Positions 29,702-40,283 of a DNA stretch of 64,000 nt are shown piece after piece. Origin of the DNA: Streptomyces flaveolus (GTDB taxonomy: Bacteria; Actinomycetota; Actinomycetes; Streptomycetales; Streptomycetaceae). The notes under the pieces were generated by a model. It ran no database searches. It was not told the DNA's origin and worked only from the letters and a program-made list of their open reading frames with translations. Each line of letters starts with the position of its first letter. Within the stretch, counting starts at the first letter, position 1. The DNA is taken from NCBI RefSeq assembly GCF_000716535.1, contig NZ_JNWV01000029.1, positions 62,001 to 126,000 of the forward strand, given 5' to 3'. The translations under genes were made by a program, and so were the position numbers.

Positions 29702-29711
29702 ACCGATCGGT
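29702..29711. promoter_or_regulatory. Candidate TetR operator
   Basis: ACCGATCGGT is a perfect 10-bp palindrome 12 bases upstream of the tetR start, in the short gap before the end of the reductase gene. Autoregulation is the simplest reading. Confidence 0.45.
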
Positions 29712-29726
29712 TCCGGCCGCCCGTGA

Positions 29727-30784
<1,058 letters not shown>

Positions 30785-30788
<4 letters not shown>

Positions 30789-31663
30789 GCGGCCCTCTTC
30801 TCCGCCGCCGTGGCCGCGGGCGAGGCGGCCAGGTAGGCGACGGCCTGCTCGGTGTCGCCCTCCTGCGAAGGGTGGTAACCGCGGCTCAGATAGCGGGGGA
30901 CGGACCTGAGTATGTCCCCGGTCGCGGGCAGCAGGCCCCGCCTGCCACGGACGTGGAAGTCCCTGAACGTGGCCCTGCCGTCGACGAGGGTCGGGTCGTT
31001 CTCCATGAAGAAGCGGGTCCCGCGCTGCCACAGGAACACCAACGCGGTGAAGGCGGTGGCCCAGGTCCGTACCCGCCGGCGGTAACCGCCGTCGACGTGC
31101 GTGAACAGCTCGAAGGCGACCGAGCGGTGCTCGACCTCCTCCGCGCCGTGCCAGCGCAGCAGGTCCAGCATGGTCGGGTCGGCACCGCGCCGGTCCAGTT
31201 CCTCCGCGTTGAGCACCCAGTTCCCCAGGAACGCCGTGTAGTGCTCGATGGCCGCGATGAGAGCGACCCGCTCCATCAGCCACCACCTGCGCGGCCTGCC
31301 CGGCGGCAGGGTCCGGTCGCCGAGCAGCTTCTCGAAGAACCAGTCGACCTGCGCGGTGTACGGCGTCGGATCCAGCCCCAGCTCGCGCAGGTGCGGCAGC
31401 ACCTCGTCGTGGGCCTGGGAGTGCACGGCCTCCTGCCCGATGAACCCGATGACGTCCTCGCGGAGCCGGTCGTCGCGGATCAGCGGCAGCACCTGCTTGT
31501 ACACGTGCACGAACCAGCGCTCACCGGCCGGCAGCAGCAGGTGCAGCACATTGATGGTGTGCGTGGTGAAGGGATCACCCGGCACCCAGTGCAGCGGCGT
31601 GCCGTCCCAGGAGAAGGACACCTTGCGTGCCTTGAGCGGCACCCGGGGCTGCTTGTTGGACAT
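30785..31663 (-). CDS. PF10118-type metal-dependent (probably di-iron) enzyme
   Basis: A 292-residue protein of the family annotated as metal-dependent hydrolase. Helical, with the metal-ligand-like motifs QEAVHSQAHDEVLPHL, AIEHYTAFLGN and GAEEVEHRSVAFELF; the repeated E-x2-H/E-x3-H pattern resembles ferritin-like di-iron proteins. ATG 31663 (MSNKQPRV) has no ribosome site, but TACATT ends 6 bases upstream, so a leaderless transcript is plausible. Coupling to the 2Fe-2S reductase suggests a two-component oxygenase rather than a hydrolase; that is inference. Confidence 0.78.
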
Positions 31664-31717
31664 GGCGTCAATGTACTGACGGGTAGGGCCGCTGAGAAGC
31701 CTTGCGCGCCACCTTGT

Positions 31718-31731
31718 TGACACTCGTGTCA
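31718..31731. promoter_or_regulatory. Candidate operator TGACAC-N2-GTGTCA
   Basis: A perfect 6-bp inverted repeat with 2-base centre lies 54 bases upstream of the PF10118 gene and just inside the end of the next gene. This spacing is typical of TetR-family operators, so it may be the site of the nearby TetR protein. Confidence 0.45.
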
Positions 31732-31732
31732 G

Positions 31733-33646
31733 CTAGTGCAGTCCGCTGATCTCCCGCCCGTCCGCCAGGGTGCCCTTCAGATCGGCCCGCGCCCCCTGCT
31801 TCGCCTTCGCCGCCAGCAGCCGTCCCTGCCCGGACGCCGTGACCCCGCCCGTCGCGGAGACCGACGACGTCCCCTCGCTGCCCGCCGCCAGCAGGTACCA
31901 GCTCCCCGCCGCCGACTTCCACAGCACCCCGGCCAGCACATGCGGATCACGCGGCCCGCAGGCCGGCACATCCGTGGCCTTGGCGACGACCGCCCCGGCC
32001 GCCCCGCCCGGCGTGCGGAACTGGGCCAGCGCGGCCGTGCCGTCGCCGCGCCAGGTCTCCGCCCGGGTGCACACCCACGCGCCGGACCCACTGCCGTCGG
32101 GCAGCGGCTGCTCGGCGTACGCCCACGCGTTCACGCTCCGGATGCCCGACGAGCGCTCGGCCGCCAGGGAGCAGGCGAACGGCGCCCAGGTGCGCAGTCC
32201 CCACGCCCCGGACGCCTCCCCGGCCGCGCCGGGCCGCCCGGCCGTGAGGTGGGCCGGGACCAATTCGCCGAGGTCGGTGGTGAGCCGGGTGCCGGAGGCG
32301 TCGGTGAGCTGGAGCACGGTCCACGAGGTGCAGCCGCCGGTCCGCACGGCGGGGCTGGCCAGCGGCGCGGTGACGCCGTCGGCGAGGACGAGCGGTGTCG
32401 CGGCCGCGTCCGGCTTCGTCAGGTCCCGCTGCGCCGCCTTCGTCACCCACGGGGCGGTCAGGTAACGGACGTTGCCGTCGGAGCGGCCCAGCACCAGCGC
32501 GCTCGCCCCGGCGCCCGTCGCGCCGTCGACCCGGGCGAAGTCCAGCGCCGCGCCCTGCGTGCCGTTCCCCGGCTCGGCGTAGCGGGCGATGCGCAGGCCG
32601 TCGTAGAGGATCACCACCCGGGCGGCGTCGACCTCGCCCGCGTACAGGAGCTGGGGCGGGCCGGCCGGGCCGCCGGTCTGGGTGCCGGGGGTCGCCGAGA
32701 CGCGGACCCTGTCCCCGGGGCGGGCCCAGACGGCGAGGGCGCGGCGCAGCAGGGCCTTGTCGCCGGTGAGCGGGCCGCGCGCGGGCCACACCGAGAAGTC
32801 GGTCCGGGCCGAGGTCCGCCAGGCGGTGGGGGCGGCCCGGGTCACCTTGCCGGGGTCGAGGGCGGCCTCGGCGGCCGGGTTCTCGGCGTACGAGGGCGCG
32901 GCGGCGCCGTCGGGGCCCCAGCCGTCGCCCGGCAGGGCGACCAGCGCGCCGCACACCGCGAGCGCCGCCGCGGCGGCGAGGGCGGCCTTGGTGTGCTGGC
33001 GGCGGCGCATCAGATCGGTGGGCCGGGCCTGCAGCGAGCACGGGTCGAACTCGGGGGAGGAGAGCAGCCCCGGCTGCATGGGCACGCTGTTCGCCGAGGC
33101 CAGCGCGCCGCCCGGGTCGGTCACCCCGGTGGCGTCGAGCAGGTCGCGGATGTCCGGGTCGGGCAGCTTCTCCAGGCCGCGCAGCACGTAGGCGGCGCGG
33201 GCCGGGCCGGACAGCGCGGACAGCCGCTGGTCCAGGGCGAGTTCGTCGGCGCCGCCGGAGCGCGGGAACAGCCTGAGACCCCAGACCTGGGGGAGCAGCG
33301 GCGGGATGAGCCGGGGCAGGCCCTTGCGGGGACGGGCCGTCTCCAGGGCCGTGCGCAGGACCCGCTCGCGCAGGTAGGCGTACCCGGGGTCGCCCTCCCG
33401 GCCGGCGGCCTGGGCCGGGATCACGGACGGCTGCTTGCGGCCCCGGGGCAGGGCGCGCTGGACGAGGGCGTGTGCGGTCAGGACCCGGCGGCTGCGGCCG
33501 AGGCCCGGCGGCAGCACCAGGTAGGCGAGCCGGACCAGCCGGGGGTAGTGCTCGACGAGCGCGGCCTCGGCCTGCTCGACGTCGACCGGGCCGGCGCTCC
33601 CGGCGGGGGATGGTGCGTGACGCTGGGATACATCCTGTGACTGCAC
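31733..33646 (-). CDS. Large membrane protein with sigma-factor-like N-terminus
   Basis: A 637-residue protein of no clear family. Residues about 20-205 look like a worn sigma-70 family unit: ALVEHYPRLVRLAYLVLP (region 2-like) and LSALSGPARAAYVLRGLEKLPDPDIRDLLDATG (region 4-like). A single transmembrane helix follows (AALAAAAALAVCGALVALPG, about 225-245), then a 390-residue, probably extracytoplasmic domain rich in beta structure. This layout suggests a membrane-tethered sigma-like or decoy regulator, but the DNA-contact helices look degenerate. GTG 33646 has only a weak GGAC site. Confidence 0.6.
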   Translation of the reverse strand: MQSQDVSQRHAPSPAGSAGPVDVEQAEAALVEHYPRLVRLAYLVLPPGLGRSRRVLTAHALVQRALPRGRKQPSVIPAQAAGREGDPGYAYLRERVLRTALETARPRKGLPRLIPPLLPQVWGLRLFPRSGGADELALDQRLSALSGPARAAYVLRGLEKLPDPDIRDLLDATGVTDPGGALASANSVPMQPGLLSSPEFDPCSLQARPTDLMRRRQHTKAALAAAAALAVCGALVALPGDGWGPDGAAAPSYAENPAAEAALDPGKVTRAAPTAWRTSARTDFSVWPARGPLTGDKALLRRALAVWARPGDRVRVSATPGTQTGGPAGPPQLLYAGEVDAARVVILYDGLRIARYAEPGNGTQGAALDFARVDGATGAGASALVLGRSDGNVRYLTAPWVTKAAQRDLTKPDAAATPLVLADGVTAPLASPAVRTGGCTSWTVLQLTDASGTRLTTDLGELVPAHLTAGRPGAAGEASGAWGLRTWAPFACSLAAERSSGIRSVNAWAYAEQPLPDGSGSGAWVCTRAETWRGDGTAALAQFRTPGGAAGAVVAKATDVPACGPRDPHVLAGVLWKSAAGSWYLLAAGSEGTSSVSATGGVTASGQGRLLAAKAKQGARADLKGTLADGREISGLH

Positions 33647-33695
33647 GTCCGGGAGAACGAGCGAGCCGGCGGTTGGTCACCGCCGGACGAGTGAT

Positions 33696-34196
33696 TCACA
33701 CCCGGGGTTCGACCAGGGCCCGCGCGTAGTTCGCCATCGACCGCTGGTAGCGCGGCAGATGCGGGGCGAGCGCGCCGAGCACCAGGGACAGGCCCTCGCG
33801 GTCGCGGCCGAGACTGGACAGGCACAGGGCGAGACAGGCCCGCACCGCGTCGTCCAACTCGTCCGACGGCGCGTCCAGTTCGGGGGTGAGGAGCTCGACG
33901 CCCGCCTGCGCCTGCCCGATGTTGCGCAGCGAACTCGACAGCTGGATCTTCGCCCGACGGCCCTTGTACCCGTCGAGTCCGCGGGCCAGCGCCTCCCGGT
34001 ACAGCGGCACCGCCTTGTCGGAGTGCCCGGTGGAGTCCCAGGCGCAGGCCTGCTCGAAGGGACCGAGCGGGCTGTCGTCCGGCAGTTCGGCGACGAGGGT
34101 GTCGATCAGCGCGCGGAACTCGTGCGCGCGCTCCTCCGGATACTCGTCGAAGGACGCCCAGGCGGCGGTCACGCGGTCTTCCCAGTTCTGGTTCAC
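33696..34196 (-). CDS. Tetratricopeptide-like protein
   Basis: A 166-residue soluble helical protein beginning (GTG) MNQNWEDRVTAAWASFDEYP. It has TPR-like repeats: PLGPFEQACAWDSTGHSDKAVPLYREALARGL, then RRAKIQLSSSLRNIGQAQAGVELL and DDAVRACLALCLSSLGRDREGL. It matches the small TPR_5-type family seen beside many regulators. GAAGG precedes the GTG. Function unknown, probably protein binding. It lies upstream of and in the same direction as the sigma-like membrane protein. Confidence 0.75.
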   Translation of the reverse strand: MNQNWEDRVTAAWASFDEYPEERAHEFRALIDTLVAELPDDSPLGPFEQACAWDSTGHSDKAVPLYREALARGLDGYKGRRAKIQLSSSLRNIGQAQAGVELLTPELDAPSDELDDAVRACLALCLSSLGRDREGLSLVLGALAPHLPRYQRSMANYARALVEPRV

Positions 34197-34310
34197 CGCG
34201 TCACCTTCGCACAGCCGTGCGCCCCCGGTCACCGGATTTGAGCGCAGCGCGCGCGGGAGCCGTATCCGAAGGCGCTGGGGCATGCTTGGCACACCGGACC
34301 GGAGGAACAG

Positions 34311-34703
34311 ATGAGGTTGACAGGACTGCTGCTCGGCGCGGCGGCCGTACTGACGCTGGCGGGCTGCGGCTCGGGCGGGAAGACGGAGTCCGTGCCGCCC
34401 ACCGCGACCGGCAGCCTGGAGCATCTGGCCGCCGAGGTGAAGTGCGAGCCGAACATGCAGACCGACGCGGACGAGATCCGCCAGGCCATCTGCCGTACCG
34501 GGGAGGGCAGATTCATCCTCGCCACCTTCGCCACCGACCGCGGCCAGCGCGAGTGGATCAACGACGCCAAGGACTACGGCGGTCACTACCTGGTCGGCCG
34601 CAAGTGGGTCGCCGTCGGCGACGACGGGGTGGTCAAGGCGCTGCGCGGCACGCTCGGCGGCGACCTGGAGGACGGCGCCGACCACCACGCGCACGGCGGC
34701 TGA
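34311..34703 (+). CDS. Small lipoprotein of unknown function
   Basis: A 130-residue secreted protein with a lipoprotein signal LLLGAAAVLTLAGC (lipobox LAGC, Cys19) and a compact domain containing HLAAEVKCEPNMQTDADEIRQAICRTGEG and GGHYLVGRKWVAVG. Two cysteines in that domain may form a disulfide. Similar proteins are conserved in Streptomyces, without a known role. Divergent from the TPR gene and followed by a strong terminator. Confidence 0.75.
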   Translation: MRLTGLLLGAAAVLTLAGCGSGGKTESVPPTATGSLEHLAAEVKCEPNMQTDADEIRQAICRTGEGRFILATFATDRGQREWINDAKDYGGHYLVGRKWVAVGDDGVVKALRGTLGGDLEDGADHHAHGG

Positions 34704-34722
34704 CGAGCGCGCCCGGGCACGA

Positions 34723-34762
34723 CGAAGGCCGGTGACGGGAGGGGGGTTCGTCACCGGCCTTC
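34723..34762. terminator. Bidirectional terminator between lipoprotein and DUF1996 genes
   Basis: GAAGGCCGGTGACG (34723-34736) pairs perfectly with CGTCACCGGCCTTC (34749-34762), followed by TGT. The flanking genes converge, so it can serve both. Confidence 0.85.
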
Positions 34763-34783
34763 TGTCCTGCGCCCGTTACGGGA

Positions 34784-36361
34784 TCACGAGCAGTTCTGAC
34801 CGCGGTTGACGCAGTTGGCGATCTTGTTGGCCAGACCGTTCTTCGTGACGCTGATGAAGTCGTCGTGGTCCGTGGCCGCCTTGTGGAGCTGCTCCGGGAA
34901 CCCGTCCACCGCGTAGGCGTTCTTCACCTGGCCGTTCTGGACGGTCGGCGGCGTGATGTTGTACACCAGGCGCATCGTCAGCTGCGGGATCGCCTTGAAG
35001 CCGTTCTGGCAGTTGCCGCTCGCGTCGGCGAACGCGACGTGCGTGCGGTGGTTGGCGCTGTCGACGTTCTGGCCGTCCCAGCAGCTCTGGAAGGCGAACG
35101 TGCGCACCACCTTGCTGCCCTGCGGACAGATCGGGTACTGCGTGGTGAGCTGGACCTTGTTCTCGAAGCCGGTGCAGCTCCAGTGCGCGTTGGCGTTGGC
35201 CAGACCGTTGGTGGTGGTCTTGGCGTCACCGGTGATGATCCGCAGGAACTGCGGCATGGCCACGACCTTGCTCCGCGGGCTGCCCACGTACTTGATCTGC
35301 GCCTGCACCGGGGTCAGGATGCGGCCGACGTTGCCTTCCTTGCCACCGCCGTCGGCGTTCTGGTCGAAGTCCTGGGTGCCGTCCTGGACGCGGACCACCG
35401 GCCAGTAGTACGACGACAGGTCGTTCTGGTTCTGGCAGCTCGTGGCGGCCTGGAGGAACGTCTGGTTGCTGGAGAAGGCGTTGACCTTCTGGTTGCCGAC
35501 GTAGTCGTGCAGGTGGTGGGCGCCGTTGGCCACACCGGGCGCGACGATCACGTTGTCGGTGTTGTGGTTCTTGTTGGCGTTCACACCGCAGCGCGTGGTG
35601 AACGTGCCGGTCGAGGCGTTGCGGCCGGCGCGCGGCTTGGCCTTGACGTTCGCCTGGACCTTGGTGATGTCCACGAAGTCGGCCGCGACCGGGCCGTTGC
35701 CGGCCTGCCCGCCGATGTTGCCCTGCTGGCCGTTCTGCCCCTGCTGCTGGCCGCCCTGCTGCTGGCCGCCGTTCTGCTGCTGACCGCCGTTCTGCTGCTG
35801 GCCACCTTGCTGCTGGCCGCCCTGCTGCTGACCACCCTGTTGCTGGCCGCCGTTCTGCTGCTGGCCGCCGGCGGTGGTCTGGTTGGCGTTCTGCGTCGTG
35901 CAGGTGGCGAGGGTGTCCAGGCTGCTGGGAGCGGTGCCGCCGACGCGGGTGATCTCCAGCTTGATCCGGTCGAGGATCACCTTCCGCCGGTCCTGGAGCG
36001 GCTGCAGGATGGAGTTCTGCACGAAACTCGCGTCCCTGGCCTGCGCGTCCCGCGTGGTCGCCAGCCGCTGGTAGGCGTCGGTGATCTGGCGGTCGAGGTT
36101 GGCCAGTTCCCCGGCGACCTCGGTACGGGCCTGCGCCGGCACGTTGGTGAGCTTCTGGCCCACGTCCGGGCAGGAGATGGTCGCGACCTGCGCCGTCGCG
36201 GCCTTCGTCTGGTTGCCTCCCCACGACTGGTTGTCCGACTCGTGAGCCGAGGCGTAGAAGTTCGCCCAGATCAGCCCGCCCCCACCGAGCGCTAGGGCCG
36301 CCGATGCGGCTATGGCCTTGGTGGCCAGCGGCGTACGGCGTTTTCGTGTGTTGCGTCCCAT
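34784..36361 (-). CDS. Secreted DUF1996 protein with Gln/Gly repeat linker
   Basis: A 525-residue exported protein: signal/anchor [25 protein letters not shown]; a helical segment (about 50-150) with CPDVGQKLT and an invariant-looking Cys pair; a low-complexity linker (about 157-205) made of ten or so [11 protein letters not shown] units; and a C-terminal DUF1996 domain with [46 protein letters not shown] and [12 protein letters not shown]1996 is found in fungal and actinobacterial secreted proteins, role unknown. AGGAG precedes the ATG. A shorter secreted protein with a similar linker lies at 43982. Confidence 0.8.
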   Translation of the reverse strand: MGRNTRKRRTPLATKAIAASAALALGGGGLIWANFYASAHESDNQSWGGNQTKAATAQVATISCPDVGQKLTNVPAQARTEVAGELANLDRQITDAYQRLATTRDAQARDASFVQNSILQPLQDRRKVILDRIKLEITRVGGTAPSSLDTLATCTTQNANQTTAGGQQQNGGQQQGGQQQGGQQQGGQQQNGGQQQNGGQQQGGQQQGQNGQQGNIGGQAGNGPVAADFVDITKVQANVKAKPRAGRNASTGTFTTRCGVNANKNHNTDNVIVAPGVANGAHHLHDYVGNQKVNAFSSNQTFLQAATSCQNQNDLSSYYWPVVRVQDGTQDFDQNADGGGKEGNVGRILTPVQAQIKYVGSPRSKVVAMPQFLRIITGDAKTTTNGLANANAHWSCTGFENKVQLTTQYPICPQGSKVVRTFAFQSCWDGQNVDSANHRTHVAFADASGNCQNGFKAIPQLTMRLVYNITPPTVQNGQVKNAYAVDGFPEQLHKAATDHDDFISVTKNGLANKIANCVNRGQNCS

Positions 36362-36497
36362 GGAACTCCTCTGACTTCCTTGCGGGGCAGCATCGAGGCG
36401 CCCGACAGGAGTGAAGCGGCGCCCCTACATACGGGCGCCGTCCCAGAGGTGTTCACCGGTCCCGCAAATTCCTCACGGCAACAAGGGAGTTGGCAGG

Positions 36498-37151
36498 TCA
36501 CCGGTCCTGGTCCAGATGGGCGAGGACCGCCAGGACGCGCCGGTTGTCGTCGTCCGACACCTCGAGTCCGAGCTTGGCGAAGATGTTGGAGGTGTGCTTG
36601 GCGACCGCCCGTTCCGTCACCACGAGCTGCGCCGCGATGCCGGCGTTGGAGCGGCCCTGCGCCATCAGCTCCAGCACCTCCCGCTCACGCGGGGTGAGAC
36701 GGCCGAGCGGCGTCTCGCCGGCCGACCGCCGGGACAGCAACTGCTGGATCACCTGCGGGTCCATGGCCGTACCGCCGGCCGCCACCCGCCGTACGGCGTC
36801 GATGAACTGCTCCGCGTCGAACACCCGGTCCTTCAGCAGGTAGCCGATCCCACCGTTGCCGTCCGCGAGCAGCTCGCGCGCGTAAAGCTGCTCCACGTGC
36901 TGGGAGAGGACCAGCACCGGCAGACCCGGCCGCGCCCGCCGCGCCGCGAGCGCGCACTGCAGGCCCTCGTCGGTGTGCGTCGGCGGCAGGCGTACGTCGA
37001 CCACCGCGACGTCGGGCTGCAACTCCGCGAGCGCCCGGGCGAGTTCCGGTCCGGACTCCACGGCCGCCGCGATCTCGAAGCCGAACGCCTCCAGCATCCG
37101 CACCAGCCCGTCGCGCAGCAGGAAGAGGTCTTCGGCTAGGACAACACGCAC
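36498..37151 (-). CDS. NarL/LuxR-type response regulator
   Basis: A 217-residue regulator. The receiver domain has VVLAEDLFLLRDGL, the phosphorylated Asp in VAVVDVRLPPT and the Lys in GYLLKDRV; the DNA-binding domain is LTPREREVLELMAQGRSNAGIAAQLVVTERAVAKHTSNIFAKL. GTG 37151 (VRVVLAEDL) has GGAG upstream and overlaps the kinase stop by 16 bp, so the pair is co-translated. Targets unknown. Confidence 0.92.
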   Translation of the reverse strand: MRVVLAEDLFLLRDGLVRMLEAFGFEIAAAVESGPELARALAELQPDVAVVDVRLPPTHTDEGLQCALAARRARPGLPVLVLSQHVEQLYARELLADGNGGIGYLLKDRVFDAEQFIDAVRRVAAGGTAMDPQVIQQLLSRRSAGETPLGRLTPREREVLELMAQGRSNAGIAAQLVVTERAVAKHTSNIFAKLGLEVSDDDNRRVLAVLAHLDQDR

Positions 37152-38422
37152 GGGATCTCCAGGGTCACCATGGTGGGACCGCCGGCGGGGCTGCTGACGG
37201 CCAGGACGCCGTCGAATGTACCGAGCCGGCGTTCGATCCCGGCCAGTCCCGAGCCCGCCCCGACCACCGCCCCGCCCCGGCCGTTGTCGGTGACGGTGAC
37301 CCGCAGCCGGCCGTCGGTGTGGTGCACGTCGACCCAGATCCGGTCGGCGCCGGAGTGCTTGACCGCGTTGGTGAGCACCTCGTTGACCGCGAAGTAGGCC
37401 GCCGACTCGACCGGCGCGTCCGCACGGCCGGGCAGCTCCACCGTGACCTCCGTGGCCGGCGGCAGCCGCAGCGCCAGCGCCCGTACGGCGTCGCCCAGCC
37501 CGCGTTCGGCTAGGACCGGCGGATGGATGCCGCGCACCAGGTCGCGCAGCTCCTCCAGGGCCTCGGCGGAGTTCCGGCGGGCCTGCGCGATCAGCCTCTT
37601 CGCCTGCGCCGGGTCCCGCTCGACCAGCATCTCGATCGTGCCGAGGTCCATGCCCATGGCGACCAGCCGGGCCTGTGCCCCGTCGTGCAGGTCCCGTTCG
37701 ATGCGGCGCAGTTCGGCGGCCGAGGTGTCGACCGCGTCCCGCCGGGTCTCGGTCAGCACCTGGACCCGCTCGGCGAGTTCCCCCTGGCTGCCCTCGAGCA
37801 CGGCCCGGGTGAGCCGGAAGTGGGCGGTGAGCAGCCGCGGGGTGAAGCGGTAGGCGACGACGAGGAGCACGGCTCCCAGAGCGCCTGCCGCGAGGGCCGT
37901 CGCCTGTCCGCCGACCGGGACGAAGGCGTACCAGTACGGCCCGTAACTCCCGTACGGGCCGCCGGTCATGGTCCGCCACAGCCCCGCCGCCAGCGCGAAG
38001 CCCTCGAAGGGGTAGAACACCAGCAGGGCCGGCGCCAGCGCGGTGACGAAGCCCGCGGTCATGTCGACGGGCAGCCAGAGCACGTCCCGCCGTACCTGCG
38101 GGTCCTGGAGCAGTGCGACCGTGCGCGTCCAGGGGCCGGCGCTCTCCGGGAGCGGCCGGTACACCGCCGGGATCCGGATCCCGCACCACTGAGCCGCGAG
38201 CCTCCTGCGGGTGTCCGCCAGCGCCCGGACGCCGGTGAGGATCGCGGGGGTGGTGAAGAGGCCGACGCCGAGCGGTATCAGCGCGACGGAGACGAGGGTC
38301 AGGACGAGGAACGCCACACCGCACGGGAGCATGACGACGGCCAGCACCAGCCCCTGCACGGCGGTCAGCAGCACCTCCCTGGCCCGGGCGCGGAAGGCGG
38401 CTCTGTCTTTGTCGGTGTTCAT
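37136..38422 (-). CDS. Sensor histidine kinase (HisKA_3/DesK type)
   Basis: A 428-residue membrane kinase. The N-terminal half has a sensor domain of four or more hydrophobic segments (LLTAVQGLVLAVVMLPCGVAFLVLTLV; AGFVTALAPALLVFYPFEGFALAAG; ATALAAGALGAVLLVVAYRF). The phospho-acceptor His is in RRIERDLHDGAQARLVAMGMDLG; the ATPase has NEVLTNAVKHSGAD, VTDNGRGG and GSGLAGIERRLG. ATG 38422 has a weak ribosome site. It partners the overlapping response regulator; signal unknown. Confidence 0.92.
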   Translation of the reverse strand: MNTDKDRAAFRARAREVLLTAVQGLVLAVVMLPCGVAFLVLTLVSVALIPLGVGLFTTPAILTGVRALADTRRRLAAQWCGIRIPAVYRPLPESAGPWTRTVALLQDPQVRRDVLWLPVDMTAGFVTALAPALLVFYPFEGFALAAGLWRTMTGGPYGSYGPYWYAFVPVGGQATALAAGALGAVLLVVAYRFTPRLLTAHFRLTRAVLEGSQGELAERVQVLTETRRDAVDTSAAELRRIERDLHDGAQARLVAMGMDLGTIEMLVERDPAQAKRLIAQARRNSAEALEELRDLVRGIHPPVLAERGLGDAVRALALRLPPATEVTVELPGRADAPVESAAYFAVNEVLTNAVKHSGADRIWVDVHHTDGRLRVTVTDNGRGGAVVGAGSGLAGIERRLGTFDGVLAVSSPAGGPTMVTLEIPCVLS

Positions 38423-38453
38423 GCCGTCAGTCTTGCCGACGGCCGCGGGCGGG

Positions 38454-39503
38454 TCAGTCGTCCGAGGGCCCCTCTTCGGGGGTGGTGCCAGGTACACCCC
38501 CGGCCCGCGCCAGCAGCTTCGCCTCCACCTCCGGGTCCAGGCCCTTGCGGGTCCGGTCCGGACGCTGGGGCGCGCTGCCGCCGATCTCCGTCAGCCACCG
38601 CCAGGTGTCCGCGACGGTCTCGCCCACCGGCCGGCACCGCAGTCCCGTCGCGACCGCCCGCGACACGTCCGCGCCGTGCACGGCGTCGTACATCTCGCCG
38701 CCCGGCGGCACCCACACCGGCAGCTCGGTCCACGGCTCGATCCCGGCCTCCAGGATCGGCTCCGGGTCCGTCCAGCGCAGTTCCGCGTCCGCGCCGGTGA
38801 CCCGCAGGCACGCCTGGAGCAGCTCGCCCATGGTGGTGTGGCCGGGCGGACCGACCAGGTTGTACGGCCCGGACAGCCCGCGCTCCAGGGCGCCGAGCAG
38901 CCAGTCGGCGAGGTCGCGTACGTCGACGTACTGCACCGGCAGTTCGCGCGGGCCGGGGGCCAGGACCGGCCCGCCGCGGGCGATCCGGGTCAGCCACCAG
39001 GGCAGCCGGCCGACGTTCTCGTACGGGCCGAGGATCAGCCCGGCCCGGACCAGCAGCGAGTCCGCCGTGCCGAAGGCACCGACGGCTGCCAGCTCGCCGC
39101 CGCGCTTGTCGCGCGCGTAGTCCGTCGCCTCGGCGTCCGCGGCGGCGCCCTCGACCAGCGGGGCGTCCTCCGCGCTGCCGCGCGGCCAGGGCCAGGCGTA
39201 CACCGACCGGCTGGAGACGTACGCGTACCGTCCGGCCCGGCCGCGTAGCAGCCGGGCCGCCTCGTGCACGGCGCGCGGAGCGGCCGACCAGGTGTCGACC
39301 ACGGCGTCCCAGCCCTCGCCGCCGTCCGCCGCGAGGGTGGCGAGACCGTCTGGCGCGGTGCGGTCGCCGTGCAGCGACCGCACCCCGGCCGGGGGTGCGT
39401 GCCGTCCCCGGTGGAAGACGGTCACCTCCCAGCCGCGTCCGAGTGCGGCCTCCACCACGGCCCGTCCCACGAACTCCGTCCCGCCCAGCACAAGAAGTCT
39501 CAT
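38454..39503 (-). CDS. NAD-dependent epimerase/dehydratase (extended SDR)
   Basis: A 349-residue Rossmann protein starting MRLLVLGGTEFVGRAVVEAAL (G-x2-x-F-x-G cofactor loop). It has AYVSSRSVYAW and YARDKRGGEL, in which the usual YxxxK is shifted to Y-A-R-D-K, and VQYVDVRDLADWLLGALERGLSGPYNLVGP. It resembles the reductase group often called NAD-dependent epimerases acting on nucleotide sugars or isoflavone-like substrates; substrate unknown. A minisatellite begins about 100 bases upstream of the ATG and leaves the frame open, so longer start predictions (to 40115) should be rejected. Confidence 0.82.
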   Translation of the reverse strand: MRLLVLGGTEFVGRAVVEAALGRGWEVTVFHRGRHAPPAGVRSLHGDRTAPDGLATLAADGGEGWDAVVDTWSAAPRAVHEAARLLRGRAGRYAYVSSRSVYAWPWPRGSAEDAPLVEGAAADAEATDYARDKRGGELAAVGAFGTADSLLVRAGLILGPYENVGRLPWWLTRIARGGPVLAPGPRELPVQYVDVRDLADWLLGALERGLSGPYNLVGPPGHTTMGELLQACLRVTGADAELRWTDPEPILEAGIEPWTELPVWVPPGGEMYDAVHGADVSRAVATGLRCRPVGETVADTWRWLTEIGGSAPQRPDRTRKGLDPEVEAKLLARAGGVPGTTPEEGPSDD

Positions 39504-39599
39504 GCCGGGATCGTGCCCGGTCCGGGGCCGCGGCGGCGCGGGGCTCTGCCGAGGGCAGAACGGCCGGCGAGGAGGGCGCGTCGCCGCGGGGACACCGGA

Positions 39600-40240
39600 G
39601 CCGGGGGCCCACCAGGGGCTTCCGCCGGGATTGGGCGATTGGCGGAGCCGGGGCTTGCGCTGGGGTCGTGGGGTTGTTGGGGGCCGGGGCTCTCGCCGGG
39701 ATTGGGTGATTGGCGGTGTCGGGGGTTCCGCTGGGGTCGTGGGGTGATTGGGGGCCGGGGCTTCCGCTGGGATTGAGGGATCGGCGGAGCTCGGGATTCC
39801 GCCGGGCCCGAGCGGTGGTTGGAGGCCGGGGCTCCCGCCGGGATTGAGGGATCGGCGGAACTCGGGATTCCGCCAGGCTCGTGCGGTGATTGGCGGCCGG
39901 GCCCGCCGGGACCGAGCGATCGGCGGAGCCCGGGGCCCCGCCGGGCTCGTGCGGTGATTGGGGGCCGGGGCTTCCGCCGGGATTGAGGGATCGGCGGAGC
40001 CCGGGGTCCCGCCGGGCTCGTGCGGCGATTGACGGCCGGGCCCGCCGGGATTGAGCCATTGGTGGTGCCGGGGATTCTGCTGGGGTCGTGGGGTTGTTGG
40101 AGCCCGGGGTCCCACCGGGCCCGAGCGGTGGTTGGCGGCCGGGGGCCCCGCCGGGACCGAGCGATCGGCGGGGCCCGAATTCCACTGGGGCCGTGTAGTC
40201 GTTGGAGGCCGGGGGCCCGGCGGGGCCGGAGTGGGCGGCG
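39600..40240. repeat. Minisatellite, about 71-bp unit, roughly nine copies
   Basis: A degenerate array with unit of about 71 bp. Each unit has two related halves: a GGCCGGGGCTTCCGCCGGGA half followed by TTGAGGGATCGGCGG, and a CTCGGGATTCCGCC half followed by GGGCTCGTGCGGTGATTGG. Units start near 39690, 39757, 39829, 39895, 39963 and so on. All frames are open because of composition, giving spurious Pro/Gly/Arg-rich readings. It fills most of the gap 39,504-40,283, in which no gene is supported. Confidence 0.85.
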
Positions 40241-40283
40241 GGGCCCAGGGCCCGGCGGCCGGGCCCTGGCGGTGGTGGGGCGG

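Noticed and set aside
39600..40240. CRISPR array
   Set aside because: Units are contiguous, about 71 bp and diverged throughout; there are no constant short repeats with unique spacers and no cas genes.
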